A program made the translations under genes and the position numbers. This document shows, one piece after another, positions 54,671 through 63,601 of a DNA stretch of 64,000 nt (position 1 is the first letter of the stretch; each line of letters opens with the position of its first letter). The notes under the pieces are model-generated. The model was not told the DNA's origin. It worked only from the letters and a program-made list of their open reading frames with translations, and did not search any database. The DNA is from an uncultured Candidatus Binatia bacterium (lineage in GTDB: Bacteria > Desulfobacterota > Binatia > UBA9968 > JAJDTQ01): assembly GCA_958295985.1 (NCBI GenBank), contig OY282432.1, forward strand, positions 4,027,554 to 4,091,553. Direction: 5' to 3'.

Positions 54671-55292
54671 CCCGTCTCGCCTTTTCGGTGGAAGGTCATA
54701 CTGAGGAGGAGTTCGTCAGGTCTGTTCTCGCCTACCACCTGCGGACGGTGGGGGTTAAGGCAGTTCCAGTCCTGCTTGGCCGTGCCCGCCCTGCCCGCCG
54801 TGGCGATCCTGGCGGCGGCCACGTCAGCGTTAAAGAACTCGTGTCGGACATGGTCTCCCTGTACCGGTCCTTTGATTTCGTGACAAGGGAGAAATGACGG
54901 TAGAGGGGTTGGAAGAATATCTAAACAAGGAGATCAAAGCCAAAATCCATCACGGTTGGGACCAGAGAAGGGTAATTGCCTATGTCCAGAGGCATGAGTT
55001 CGAGGGCCTGCTATTCTCGGACGTCAGGGCGTTCGGGACCTTGAAGGGCGCATCGAACCAAAGCGTAGCGCAACTCCAAGAGATTCGTTCAAAATTCTCC
55101 ACACCGGAAGACATCAATGACAACAAGGCAACAGCGCCGAGCAAGCGCATCGGTACAGCCATATTGAGATACCAAAAGCGTCTTGACGGCCCCTTGGTGG
55201 CAATGGAGATTGGCTTGGCTACGATCCGCGAGCAATGCCCGCGGTTCCACCGTTGGGTGACAAGCCTGGAGTCACTGGGAAACCCGACTTGA
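54667..55292 (+). pseudogene. DUF4276 protein, frameshifted
   Basis: Two consecutive frames belong to one DUF4276 gene. The first (54667-54897) reads VTRLAFSVEGHTEEEFVRSV through MVSLYRSFDFVTREK and stops; the second (54894-55292) reads MTVEGLEEYLNKEIKAKI, RVIAYVQRHEFEGLLFSDV and onward. Relatives as I remember them have about a dozen more residues at the junction (a VDFYGF-type stretch), so a small deletion appears to have removed them and shifted the frame. The frames overlap as ATGA, so a coupled split product cannot be excluded. Confidence 0.75.
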
Positions 55293-55331
55293 ACCGCCAC
55301 ACAGCAAAACGGGCAAGGAGAGCAACACACA

Positions 55332-58133
55332 ATGGCGATGGACCCCTGGTATAAGGTCGTCACTCCCCGCAAGGAGGTCCGCGAAGGCCGGTCGTTCAGT
55401 CCGGACGAGTTCGCCATTGCGCTCGAACAGGTGGTGGCCGGGACCGCGCCGCAGGATTACAGCGACCCGGCGCAGTTCTTCTCGCGCACCTGCTTCACCC
55501 GGGCCTTGACGGATCATTCCGGCATGGTGCTGCGGCGACTGGCCGGCAGGACCGAGAACACCGCCCCGGTGCTGACCCTGATTTCCCAGTTCGGCGGGGG
55601 CAAGACGCATACCCTGACCTCCCTCTATCACCTAGCCAAGGCCGGTCGGGAGGCCGGCGGTCTGCCCGGCGTCTCGGGGCTTCTGCGCCATGCGGACATC
55701 GCCGACGCTCCTGCCGCCCGCGTCGGCGTCTTCGTGGGCAACGCCTGGGACCCCGCGGAGGGTCGGGAGACGCCGTGGATCGACGTGGCGCGCCAGCTTG
55801 CCGGCGACACCGGGGTGGCCGCCCTCGGCCCCTCGGCCAAGACCACGCCGCCGGGGACCGAGGCCCTGGCCAAGGTGTTCGCGGCCGCGGAGGCGCCGGT
55901 GCTGCTGCTGTTCGACGAGGTGTTGAACTTCGTCAACCGCCATCGCGGCATGGCCGAGGGCTTCCATGCGTTCATACAGAACCTGACGGTGGCGGTCACT
56001 GGCGCGACCCGGGCCGCGGCGGTCATCAGCCTGCCGCGCAGCCAGGTGGAGATGACCGATTGGGACCAGCAGTGGCAGGACCGTCTCACCAAGGTGGTCC
56101 GCCGCGTGGCCCGGGACCTGATCGCCAACGACGAGGCCGAGATCGGCGAGGTGGTGCGCCGCCGGCTGTTCGAGGACCTGGGCGACGCGCGCACCCGCAG
56201 GAAGGTCGCCCGGACCTATGCGGACTGGTGCTTCGAGCGCACTGCCCGGCTGCCCACCGAGTGGACCGTGGTGGACACCGCGGCCGGGACCAAGGCGCGC
56301 GACTTCCTGCGCGGGCGGTTCGAGAACTGCTACCCCTTTCATCCGGCCACGCTGTCGGTCTTCCAGCGCAAGTGGCGCGCGCTGGCGCAATTCCAGCAGA
56401 CGCGCGGCACGCTGGCCATGCTGGCGCAGTGGATCTCCTGGGCGGGCCGGGAGGGCTTTCAGCAGGCCCGGCGGGAGCCGCTGATCACCCTGGGGTCGGC
56501 GCCGCTGCACGTGCCGGAGTTCCGCGCCGTCATCCTCGGTCAACTGGGCGAGTCGCGGCTCGACACCGCCATCGACGCGGACTTGGCCGGGCCGGCGCCG
56601 CGGGCCAGTGCCCTGGACGCCGACACCAGGGGACCGCTCCGCGACATCCATCGCCGGGTGGGCGCGGCGATCCTGTTCGAGTCCTCCGGCGGGCAGGTAG
56701 ACAAGGTGGCCCACCTGCCGGAGTTGCGCTTCGCCCTCGGCGAGCCGGAGGTGGAGACCACCTCCATCGACAGCGCCGCGGCGGCCCTCGAAGCCGCGGG
56801 CTTCTTCATCCGCAAGGTCGGCGCCGACGGCTTCCGCATCCACCATCAGGCGACCCTGAAGAAAGTGGTCAGCGACCGGCGGGCCTCCCTGGACGGGGAG
56901 ACCGAGATCAAGCCGGCCATGCGGAAGCTCATCGAAGGTGCATTCACCCATGGGGCCAGTGTGCCGGTGGTCCTCTTTCCCCAGGACGGCGCCGCCATTC
57001 AGGACGCGCCGCGCCTGACCCTCGTGGTGGTGGACCCTGACGTGGAATGGGACGACGGAGGCCGGGGCGTCGAGCGCATCCGCGGATGGACCACCCAGCG
57101 CGGCGCCTCGCCGAGGCTGTACCCGGGCGCGCTGGTCTGGTGTGCGAAGAAGCCGGGCCGGGAACTGCGGGAACGGGTTGCCACCTGGCTGGCCTGGCAG
57201 CGCGTGGCCGGAGAGATGGCCGAAGGCGTCCTGGGGACCGAGTTCGACCGCGCCGACCGTGACGAGCTGCGGTCCAGGGTCAAGGACGCGGAGGACGAGG
57301 CCCGGGACGAGGTGTGGGCCGGCTATCGTTTCGCGGTGCTGACCGATGCGAAGGCCGCCGACGGCCTCAAGACCATCAACCTGGGGGCGGGCCACGCCAG
57401 CGCCAGCGAGACCCTGTGCGGGCGGGTGATCGGGGCTTTGAAGGCCGAGGCGCTGCTCAACGAGTCGGTGGGGGCCGGTTACATCGAACGGAACTGGCCG
57501 CCGGCCTGCCAGGACGCCGGAGCCTGGCCCCTGGCCGGCCTGCGTCAGAGCTTCCTGAACGGCGCGTTGACACGGCTGCTGGACCCGGACACGGTGCTTC
57601 GCCGGAAGGTCGTCGATTTCGTGGCCAGCGGAGATTTCGGTCTGGCCTCCGGGGACAAGGGTAACGGCCAGTACCAGAGGGTATGGTACAAGGAGCCGGT
57701 AGCCGCGGAAGAGGTGGCCTTCGAGGCAAACGTCTTCCTGCTGAGCAAGGCCAGGGCCGAAGCCTTGCGAGCGGCGGCCGAGACCCCGCCTCAGCCGCAA
57801 CCGGACACTCCTGCAGACCAGCACACCGGCCCTGGGCAGACGCCGGACCCTGATCCCGACACGCCGCCCGTCATGCCCTCGACGCAGGGGGAACAAAGGA
57901 CGACGTTGCGGCTCACCGGCGTCGTGCCTTACGAGGTATGGAACAAGCTCGGCACCCGAATCCTTCCGAAGCTCCGGTCCGGCAACGACCTGAGCGCGGG
58001 CATCGAGTTCTCCGTGAACGTCGAGTCACGGCTTGCCCGGAACCTGGAGTCAGAGCTGCGACAGATCCTGGTGGAACTCGGCATTGGCGACCAAGTCGAC
58101 GTCAGGACCCAGGGTCAGGGTTCCGAAACGTAG
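55332..58133 (+). CDS. DUF499-domain ATPase (anti-phage-associated type)
   Basis: Large P-loop ATPase of 933 residues, DUF499 family. The Walker A variant is QFGGGKTHTLTSLYHL near residue 87 and Walker B is VLLLFDEVLNFVNRHRG near residue 200; later YPFHPATLSVFQRKW is typical of the family. The C-terminal part has a Pro-rich linker (PQPQPDTPADQ) and a final beta-rich domain. DUF499 proteins are repeatedly found with DUF1156 methylases and large helicases in defence loci. ATG 55332. It is the last gene of the locus; 39 bases on, the molybdenum hydroxylase begins. Confidence 0.88.
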   Translation: MAMDPWYKVVTPRKEVREGRSFSPDEFAIALEQVVAGTAPQDYSDPAQFFSRTCFTRALTDHSGMVLRRLAGRTENTAPVLTLISQFGGGKTHTLTSLYHLAKAGREAGGLPGVSGLLRHADIADAPAARVGVFVGNAWDPAEGRETPWIDVARQLAGDTGVAALGPSAKTTPPGTEALAKVFAAAEAPVLLLFDEVLNFVNRHRGMAEGFHAFIQNLTVAVTGATRAAAVISLPRSQVEMTDWDQQWQDRLTKVVRRVARDLIANDEAEIGEVVRRRLFEDLGDARTRRKVARTYADWCFERTARLPTEWTVVDTAAGTKARDFLRGRFENCYPFHPATLSVFQRKWRALAQFQQTRGTLAMLAQWISWAGREGFQQARREPLITLGSAPLHVPEFRAVILGQLGESRLDTAIDADLAGPAPRASALDADTRGPLRDIHRRVGAAILFESSGGQVDKVAHLPELRFALGEPEVETTSIDSAAAALEAAGFFIRKVGADGFRIHHQATLKKVVSDRRASLDGETEIKPAMRKLIEGAFTHGASVPVVLFPQDGAAIQDAPRLTLVVVDPDVEWDDGGRGVERIRGWTTQRGASPRLYPGALVWCAKKPGRELRERVATWLAWQRVAGEMAEGVLGTEFDRADRDELRSRVKDAEDEARDEVWAGYRFAVLTDAKAADGLKTINLGAGHASASETLCGRVIGALKAEALLNESVGAGYIERNWPPACQDAGAWPLAGLRQSFLNGALTRLLDPDTVLRRKVVDFVASGDFGLASGDKGNGQYQRVWYKEPVAAEEVAFEANVFLLSKARAEALRAAAETPPQPQPDTPADQHTGPGQTPDPDPDTPPVMPSTQGEQRTTLRLTGVVPYEVWNKLGTRILPKLRSGNDLSAGIEFSVNVESRLARNLESELRQILVELGIGDQVDVRTQGQGSET

Positions 58134-58172
58134 AGACCGCCGGCAGTCGCCCTGGTTCGGATCGAGGAACCC

Positions 58173-60920
58173 ATGAACGAGATCGAGATTCAATTCGAGC
58201 TGAACGGCGAGACGCGCCGTGCCAGCGTGACACCCGAGTTGCTGCTGGCCGGTTTCCTGCGCCGCTCCCTGGGGCTCAAGGGCACCAAGACGAGCTGCGA
58301 GGTGGAGGTCTGCGGCGCGTGCACGGTGCTGCTGGACGGCCGTCCGGTGAGCGCCTGCGCGACCCTCACCCATGAGATCAACGGCCGCTCGCTGGTGACC
58401 ATCGAAGGTCTCGGCAAGGCGGATGCGCTGCACGCGGTGCAGGAAGCGTTCTGGGAGGAAGGCGGCTTCGAGTGCGGCTTCTGCACGCCGGGCATGATCC
58501 TTTCGGCCTGCGCCCTGCTCGACGAGAATCCGGAGCCCACGGAGGAGGACATCAAGACCGCCCTGGACGGCAATATCTGCCGTTGCACCGGCTACCTCTC
58601 CATCATCCGGTCGGTCAACCGGGCCGCCGAGTTGCTGCAAGGGCGGGATGCAGCCCCCTCCCGGCCGGCGGAGGAGCGCCGCCTCGACGGCGCCGCCAAG
58701 GTCCGCGGCGAGCCGGTGTACACGGCCGACATGACACATCCGGGTATGCTCTACGGACGGATCCTGCGCAGCCCCCACGCCCACGCCCGCATCCTCGGCA
58801 TCGACACGGCCGCGGCCGAGTCCCACCCCGGCGTGGTGACGGTGCTGACCGCGGCCGACCTGCGGGACATCTCTGCCTACTACGGCCCGCTGGTGAAAGA
58901 CATTCCGGTGCTGGCCACGGACAAGGTCCGGTACGAGGGCGACCTCGTGGCCGCGGTGGCCGCCGAGACCCTGGAAGCGGCCACCGCCGCCCTCGCGCTC
59001 ATCCGCGTGGAGTACGAACCGCTCCCCGGACTCCTGACCATGGACGACGCCCTCCATCCCGATGCCGCTCCGCTCCACGATTACGTGAGCGAGCACGGCA
59101 CGAATTTTCCCGGTTATCCCGGCGTCGATGACGAGGCCGGGAAATACGCCAACGTGAGCTTCCACTACGAGCGCGGCAAAGGCAACGTCGACGACGGCTT
59201 CGCCGCCTCGGAGCGCACCTTCGAGCACACCTTCGAGTTTCCCAAGATCGCCCACTACTCCATGGAGCCTCAACTCGCCGTGGCCGAGTGGCAGGAGGGC
59301 GGCTTCACGGTGTGGTCTTCCACCCAGCACCCGTTCATCATCCGCCAGGAGCTTGCGGAGATGTTCGAGGTGCCGCCCGAGCGCGTGCGCCTGGTGGTGC
59401 CGCTGGTGGGCGGCACCTACGGCAACAAGAACCACACCAAGCTCGAGCCGCTGGCGGTGGCGCTGGCGCGCAAGGCCGGACGGCCGGTGTTCCTGCACCT
59501 GTCGCTGGAAGAAGAGTCCCGCACGGTGAGCAAGCCGGCCATGCGAATACGGCTCCGTACCGGTGTGGACCGCGACGGCCTGCTGGTAGCGCGGGACTGC
59601 CTCGTACACGTGGACAGCGGCGCCTACTCGGACTCGGGCCCGCGGGTGACACAGAAGGCCGGCTACCGGGCCCCCGGCCCCTACCGGATCCCGCACCTCC
59701 GCTCCCACGCTTACACCGTATACACCAACACCGTGCCCGCGGGCGCGTTCCGGGGCATGGGCACGCCACAGGTGGTGTGGGCCTACGAATCGCAGATGGA
59801 CATGATCGCCCGGGAGATGGGTTGGGACCCGGTGGAGTTCCGGCTCAAGAACCTCCTCGACAAGGGCGAGGAGTTCGCGCCCGGTGAGACGCCCCTGGAC
59901 TGCGACATCAAGGAGGGTCTCCTGCGCGTCGCCGAGGAAATCGGCTGGGGCGCGGAGGCACCGGGCGCCGATTGCGGCATCGGCTTCAGTTGCGGCGTCA
60001 AGGACGGCGGCGGCAACTACAAGATCTCATGCGCGCGCCTGGAAGTGGATCACGCCGGAGGGATCACCCTGCACGAGGGCACGGTGGAAATCGGCCAGGG
60101 GTCCCACACCGCCATGGCCCGCATCGTGGGGCAGGAGCTCGGGGTACCGCCCACGGCCGTTCACGTGGCGCCCCTGGACACCGATTCGACGCCTTTCGAC
60201 ATGGGCACCTATGCCAGCAGCGCCACCACGGTCATGGGCCTGGCGGTACAGAGGGCGGCCCAGGCCGTGCGGAGTCAGCTCATCGAGGCAGCCCGGTCGC
60301 TGGGCAAGAGCCCCGACTCCACCGCGACGCTCGCGGACGGCGAGGTGCGCCTGGGCGAGATCGCGTTTCCTTTCCCGGCCCTGGTACGACACGTCAAGGG
60401 CGCCGGCGGAGTCCTCGTGGGAGAGGGCCGGCAGGAGAGCGAGCGGGACCCCAACGCCCCCCTCGGAGCCCGGGCGCCTTTCTGGGAAGTGGGATGGGGC
60501 GCTGCCAAGGTCCAGGTGGACCGGGAAACCGGGGCGGTGCGGGTTCTCAAGTACGTCTCCATCGCGGACGCGGGCAAGGCCATCAATCCTCAACAATGTC
60601 ACACCCAGGAGCAGGGAGCCTTCCTGCAGGGGCTCGGACAGGCGCTGTTCGAGGAGACCGTCTATGAGAACGGCGTGATGCTGACGCCCGACGCCCTGAC
60701 CTACCGGCTGCCCAAAATTTCCGACCTGCCGGACGACCTGGTCAACATCATCTTCGAGAACGGCAACGGCGCCGGCCCCTACGGCGCCAAGGGACTGGGA
60801 GAGAGCGGCATCCTCACCGTCCCGTCGGCCATCGCCAACGCCGTGGCCCAAGCGGTGGACGTGCGCATCTCCGACTTGCCGGTGACCGGCGAGAAGATCT
60901 GGCGCGCGCTGAAGAAGTGA
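58173..60920 (+). CDS. Molybdenum hydroxylase, fused 2Fe-2S and Mo-binding subunits (aldehyde oxidoreductase/XDH family)
   Basis: A 915-residue fusion. The N-terminal ferredoxin domain has CEVEVCGACTVLLDG for the first cluster; the second follows with GFECGFCTPGMILSAC and GNICRCTGY. From about residue 170 the large Mo-binding subunit begins (LDGAAKVRGEPVYTADMTHP) and ends with the catalytic Glu in GAKGLGESGI. No FAD-binding subunit is fused or adjacent, as in the Mop-type aldehyde oxidoreductase of Desulfovibrio gigas, which has similar size. Substrate unknown; no cofactor-maturation genes lie next to it. Confidence 0.88.
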   Translation: MNEIEIQFELNGETRRASVTPELLLAGFLRRSLGLKGTKTSCEVEVCGACTVLLDGRPVSACATLTHEINGRSLVTIEGLGKADALHAVQEAFWEEGGFECGFCTPGMILSACALLDENPEPTEEDIKTALDGNICRCTGYLSIIRSVNRAAELLQGRDAAPSRPAEERRLDGAAKVRGEPVYTADMTHPGMLYGRILRSPHAHARILGIDTAAAESHPGVVTVLTAADLRDISAYYGPLVKDIPVLATDKVRYEGDLVAAVAAETLEAATAALALIRVEYEPLPGLLTMDDALHPDAAPLHDYVSEHGTNFPGYPGVDDEAGKYANVSFHYERGKGNVDDGFAASERTFEHTFEFPKIAHYSMEPQLAVAEWQEGGFTVWSSTQHPFIIRQELAEMFEVPPERVRLVVPLVGGTYGNKNHTKLEPLAVALARKAGRPVFLHLSLEEESRTVSKPAMRIRLRTGVDRDGLLVARDCLVHVDSGAYSDSGPRVTQKAGYRAPGPYRIPHLRSHAYTVYTNTVPAGAFRGMGTPQVVWAYESQMDMIAREMGWDPVEFRLKNLLDKGEEFAPGETPLDCDIKEGLLRVAEEIGWGAEAPGADCGIGFSCGVKDGGGNYKISCARLEVDHAGGITLHEGTVEIGQGSHTAMARIVGQELGVPPTAVHVAPLDTDSTPFDMGTYASSATTVMGLAVQRAAQAVRSQLIEAARSLGKSPDSTATLADGEVRLGEIAFPFPALVRHVKGAGGVLVGEGRQESERDPNAPLGARAPFWEVGWGAAKVQVDRETGAVRVLKYVSIADAGKAINPQQCHTQEQGAFLQGLGQALFEETVYENGVMLTPDALTYRLPKISDLPDDLVNIIFENGNGAGPYGAKGLGESGILTVPSAIANAVAQAVDVRISDLPVTGEKIWRALKK

Positions 60921-60963
60921 CCGCGGCTCCGGGAGAGGCCGCCGGCACTCCCGTCGAGGCAAC

Positions 60964-61725
60964 GTGAACGAACCGGCGCGCAGGGACCGTTTCTACTTCA
61001 AGCTCTTCGACCGGCTCGACGCGCCGGGCTGCCCCCTTTGCAGCATCGTGATCGAAGACGGCCGCGCCTATCTGGACAGCGTCCTCTACGAACGCGTGAC
61101 CGACGTGCCCACGCGCATGGGACTGCGGGACTCCTTCGGCCTCTGCAACCTGCACACGTGGCAACTGCGCGACGTCCCGGCATCCAGCGCCCCGGACCTG
61201 GGCTTCGCCATCATCGCCAAGGACCTGCTGAGCCGATTTCAGCGTTTGGCCGGAGAGCCTCCGGTTGCGAGATGGCGTACCCTGAAGGCTTGGCTTGGGC
61301 GCACGCGATCACGCCTGCACACCAGGCTCAAGAGGAGCCGCTGCCCCGCCTGCGTGCACGCTGCGCGTTCCGAGTCCATCCACCTCCGGCAACTGCTGGA
61401 CCTCCTCGGCGAAGCGGAGTTCTCCGACAAGTACCGCGCCGCCGACGGCATCTGCCTGCCTCATTTCCTCCTGGCCGAGGAAACCTGTCCGGGCCACGCA
61501 CACTCCACCCGGCTCCGGGAACTCCAGATCCGCAAGACGCGGTCCTTGCACGACACCCTCGACCAGTTCATCGAGAAAAACGACCACCGCGCGCGAGAGG
61601 AAATCACACCGGCCGAAGCCCGAGCCTGGACCGACGCCATGGAGTTCCTCCGCGGCAAGCGCGGCGTGTTCGACAGCGAGTTGCACCGCCCATCGCCCCG
61701 ACGTTGGAGGAGCCTCCGGCTCTGA
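60964..61725 (+). CDS. DUF6062-like Cys-rich protein
   Basis: A 253-residue soluble protein. Two repeats of the same pattern are visible: CPLCSIVIEDGR followed by GLCNLHTWQL, and RCPACVHAARSE followed by GICLPHFLLA. Each half therefore has a CxxC and a Cys-x-x-His, which would make two metal (zinc) or redox sites. It starts with GTG 43 bases after the molybdenum hydroxylase, so it may be in the same operon. The family function is unknown to me; a chaperone or metal-sensing role is only a guess. Confidence 0.6.
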   Translation: MNEPARRDRFYFKLFDRLDAPGCPLCSIVIEDGRAYLDSVLYERVTDVPTRMGLRDSFGLCNLHTWQLRDVPASSAPDLGFAIIAKDLLSRFQRLAGEPPVARWRTLKAWLGRTRSRLHTRLKRSRCPACVHAARSESIHLRQLLDLLGEAEFSDKYRAADGICLPHFLLAEETCPGHAHSTRLRELQIRKTRSLHDTLDQFIEKNDHRAREEITPAEARAWTDAMEFLRGKRGVFDSELHRPSPRRWRSLRL

Positions 61726-61758
61726 ACGAATCCCCATCGTCACCGCAACGGACCTCCG

Positions 61759-62646
61759 TCAGTCCATGGTCCTCGGGTCGAGGATGTCCCGCAGTCCGTC
61801 GCCGATCATGTTGAACGCCAGCACCACGGCGAAGATGGCGGCGCCGGGTGCGATGGACAGCCAGGGTTGATTGAGGAGCTGGTTCACGCCGTCCCGGATC
61901 ATCCCGCCCCAGCTCGGCGTGGGCGGTTTCACGCCGAGGCCGATGAAGCTCAGGTTGGCCTCCTGGAGAATGGCCGTGGCGGTCCAGAGGCTCGCGACCA
62001 CCAGGACCTCGTTGGAGATGTTGGGCAGCACGTGCCTGGCGATGATCCGCAGATCGCTCATGCCAAGGGCGCGGGCCCCCTGGATGAAGTCCCGCTCGCG
62101 CAGCGAAATGGCGGAGCCCCGGGCGATCCGGGCGAATCTCGGGGTGATGGCGATAGCGATGGCGATGGAGAGATTGACCATCCCGGAGCCCAGGACGGCC
62201 AGCACCATCAGCCCCAGAATCGTCGTCGGGAAGGTCATCAGCAGGTCGGTCAAACGGACGGTGACGGTGTCGATGACGCCGCCCTTGTACCCCGCGACGA
62301 CGCCGAGGGTGCTGCCGAAAACCAGCGCCATGCCCACCGCGGACAGAGCGATGCCCAGGGAAACCCGCGCCCCCATGAGGATGCGCGACAGCACGTCCCT
62401 GCCGTAGCTGTCCGTGCCCAGCAGGTGTACCGGCCCCGGCGGCAGGTCTCCCTCCATGAGGTTTTGCTGGATGGGATCGAACGGCGCCAGCCACGGCGCG
62501 AACAGCGCCGCCAGCAGGATCAGCGCGGTCAGGACGAGCCCCACCAAAGTGGTCTTGTTGCGCTTCATGGAGCGCCAGATCCTTCGGCGCCGGCGCCTGC
62601 CGGACGTGATCTCGACGCTCAAGGGTTCATTGGCATTGGCGCTCAT
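61759..62646 (-). CDS. Dipeptide/oligopeptide-type ABC transporter permease (DppC class)
   Basis: Inner-membrane permease, 295 residues with six hydrophobic segments. Family signature stretches: KRNKTTLVGLVLTALILLAA, HLLGTDSYGRDVLSRILMG, and the EAA-like loop REYVRA-type region RERDFIQGARALGMSDLRII. ATG 62646 is preceded by AGGTGA. It follows the DppB-type permease by four bases. The ATPase and receptor genes are not in the window. Confidence 0.9.
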   Translation of the reverse strand: MSANANEPLSVEITSGRRRRRRIWRSMKRNKTTLVGLVLTALILLAALFAPWLAPFDPIQQNLMEGDLPPGPVHLLGTDSYGRDVLSRILMGARVSLGIALSAVGMALVFGSTLGVVAGYKGGVIDTVTVRLTDLLMTFPTTILGLMVLAVLGSGMVNLSIAIAIAITPRFARIARGSAISLRERDFIQGARALGMSDLRIIARHVLPNISNEVLVVASLWTATAILQEANLSFIGLGVKPPTPSWGGMIRDGVNQLLNQPWLSIAPGAAIFAVVLAFNMIGDGLRDILDPRTMD

Positions 62647-62650
62647 GGAT

Positions 62651-63592
62651 TCACCTGTACCGGATCCGCGGGTCGATGAACGCATAGGTGAGATCGGTCA
62701 GGAGATTCACCAGGACGATGATGCCGGCATAGAACGTCATCACGGCCTGGAGCATCGTATAGTCGTGCGTGTTGATGCCGCCCACCATGAGCTTCCCCAG
62801 GCCCGGCCGGTTGAATACGATGGTGACGAGGATGGAGCTCCCGATGAGGATGCCGGTATAGATGCCGACGACCGAAACCACCGGCATCAGGGCATTCTTG
62901 AGCGCGTGCTTGTACATCACCCAGCGCTCCTTGAGACCCTTGGCCCGCGCCGTGCGCACGTATTCCATGTTGATCACCTCTAGCAGAGCCGACCGTGTCA
63001 CCCGGGTGATGTAGGACATCATGGCCAGGCCCACGCTCAGGGCCGGCAGCACCAGATGATGCAGGCGATCCCACGGATCGTTCAGGTCGCCGGCGCCGAT
63101 CACCGGGAAGAGGCGCAGCCGGTAGGCGAAGAAGAAGATCAGCAGGATGCCCAGGTAGAACGACGGGGTCGAGATGCCCGCCAGCGAAAGCACCCGGGCG
63201 CAATAGTCCGTCAGGGTGTTACGGCGGCGGGCCGTGAGGATGCCCAGCGGTATGCCCAGCAACAGCCCCACCGCCAGCCCCGAGACCGCGAGATCCAGCG
63301 TGTACGGGAGCGCCCTCAGGATCTGCGGCAGGATGGGCCGCCGGTTGGCCATGGAGATGCCGAGATCGCCCCGCAACAGGCCCCAGACGTAGTCGCCGAA
63401 CTGCACCCAGAGGGGTTCGTGGAGGCCCCATCCCCGGCGGAACTGCTCCAGGGCCTCCGCCGGCGCCTCATCTCCCAGGATCGCATAGGCGGGGTCGCCG
63501 GGCAGCACCCGCATCACGAGGAAGATGAAGACCATCACCCCCAGCATCGTCGGGATGGCCCATAGGCTTCTGCGCAGGATGTAGCCGGCCAT
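62651..63592 (-). CDS. Dipeptide/oligopeptide-type ABC transporter permease (DppB class)
   Basis: Inner-membrane permease, 313 residues. MAGYILRRSLWAIPTMLGV is the classic DppB start; DLGISMANRRPILPQILRALP, the cytoplasmic loop MEYVRTARAKGLKERWVMYKHAL and the final YAFIDPRIRYR are further marks. Partner of the downstream DppC-type permease; upstream (63602 on) is an ornithine-cyclodeaminase-like gene, nine bases away and on the same strand. Confidence 0.92.
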   Translation of the reverse strand: MAGYILRRSLWAIPTMLGVMVFIFLVMRVLPGDPAYAILGDEAPAEALEQFRRGWGLHEPLWVQFGDYVWGLLRGDLGISMANRRPILPQILRALPYTLDLAVSGLAVGLLLGIPLGILTARRRNTLTDYCARVLSLAGISTPSFYLGILLIFFFAYRLRLFPVIGAGDLNDPWDRLHHLVLPALSVGLAMMSYITRVTRSALLEVINMEYVRTARAKGLKERWVMYKHALKNALMPVVSVVGIYTGILIGSSILVTIVFNRPGLGKLMVGGINTHDYTMLQAVMTFYAGIIVLVNLLTDLTYAFIDPRIRYR

Positions 63593-63601
63593 GTCGATGG
63601 G

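Noticed and set aside
41557..58133. A complete DISARM or BREX system.
   Set aside because: DrmA, DrmB, DrmC and the BREX PglX/PglZ/BrxL proteins are absent; only the helicase and methylase types are shared.
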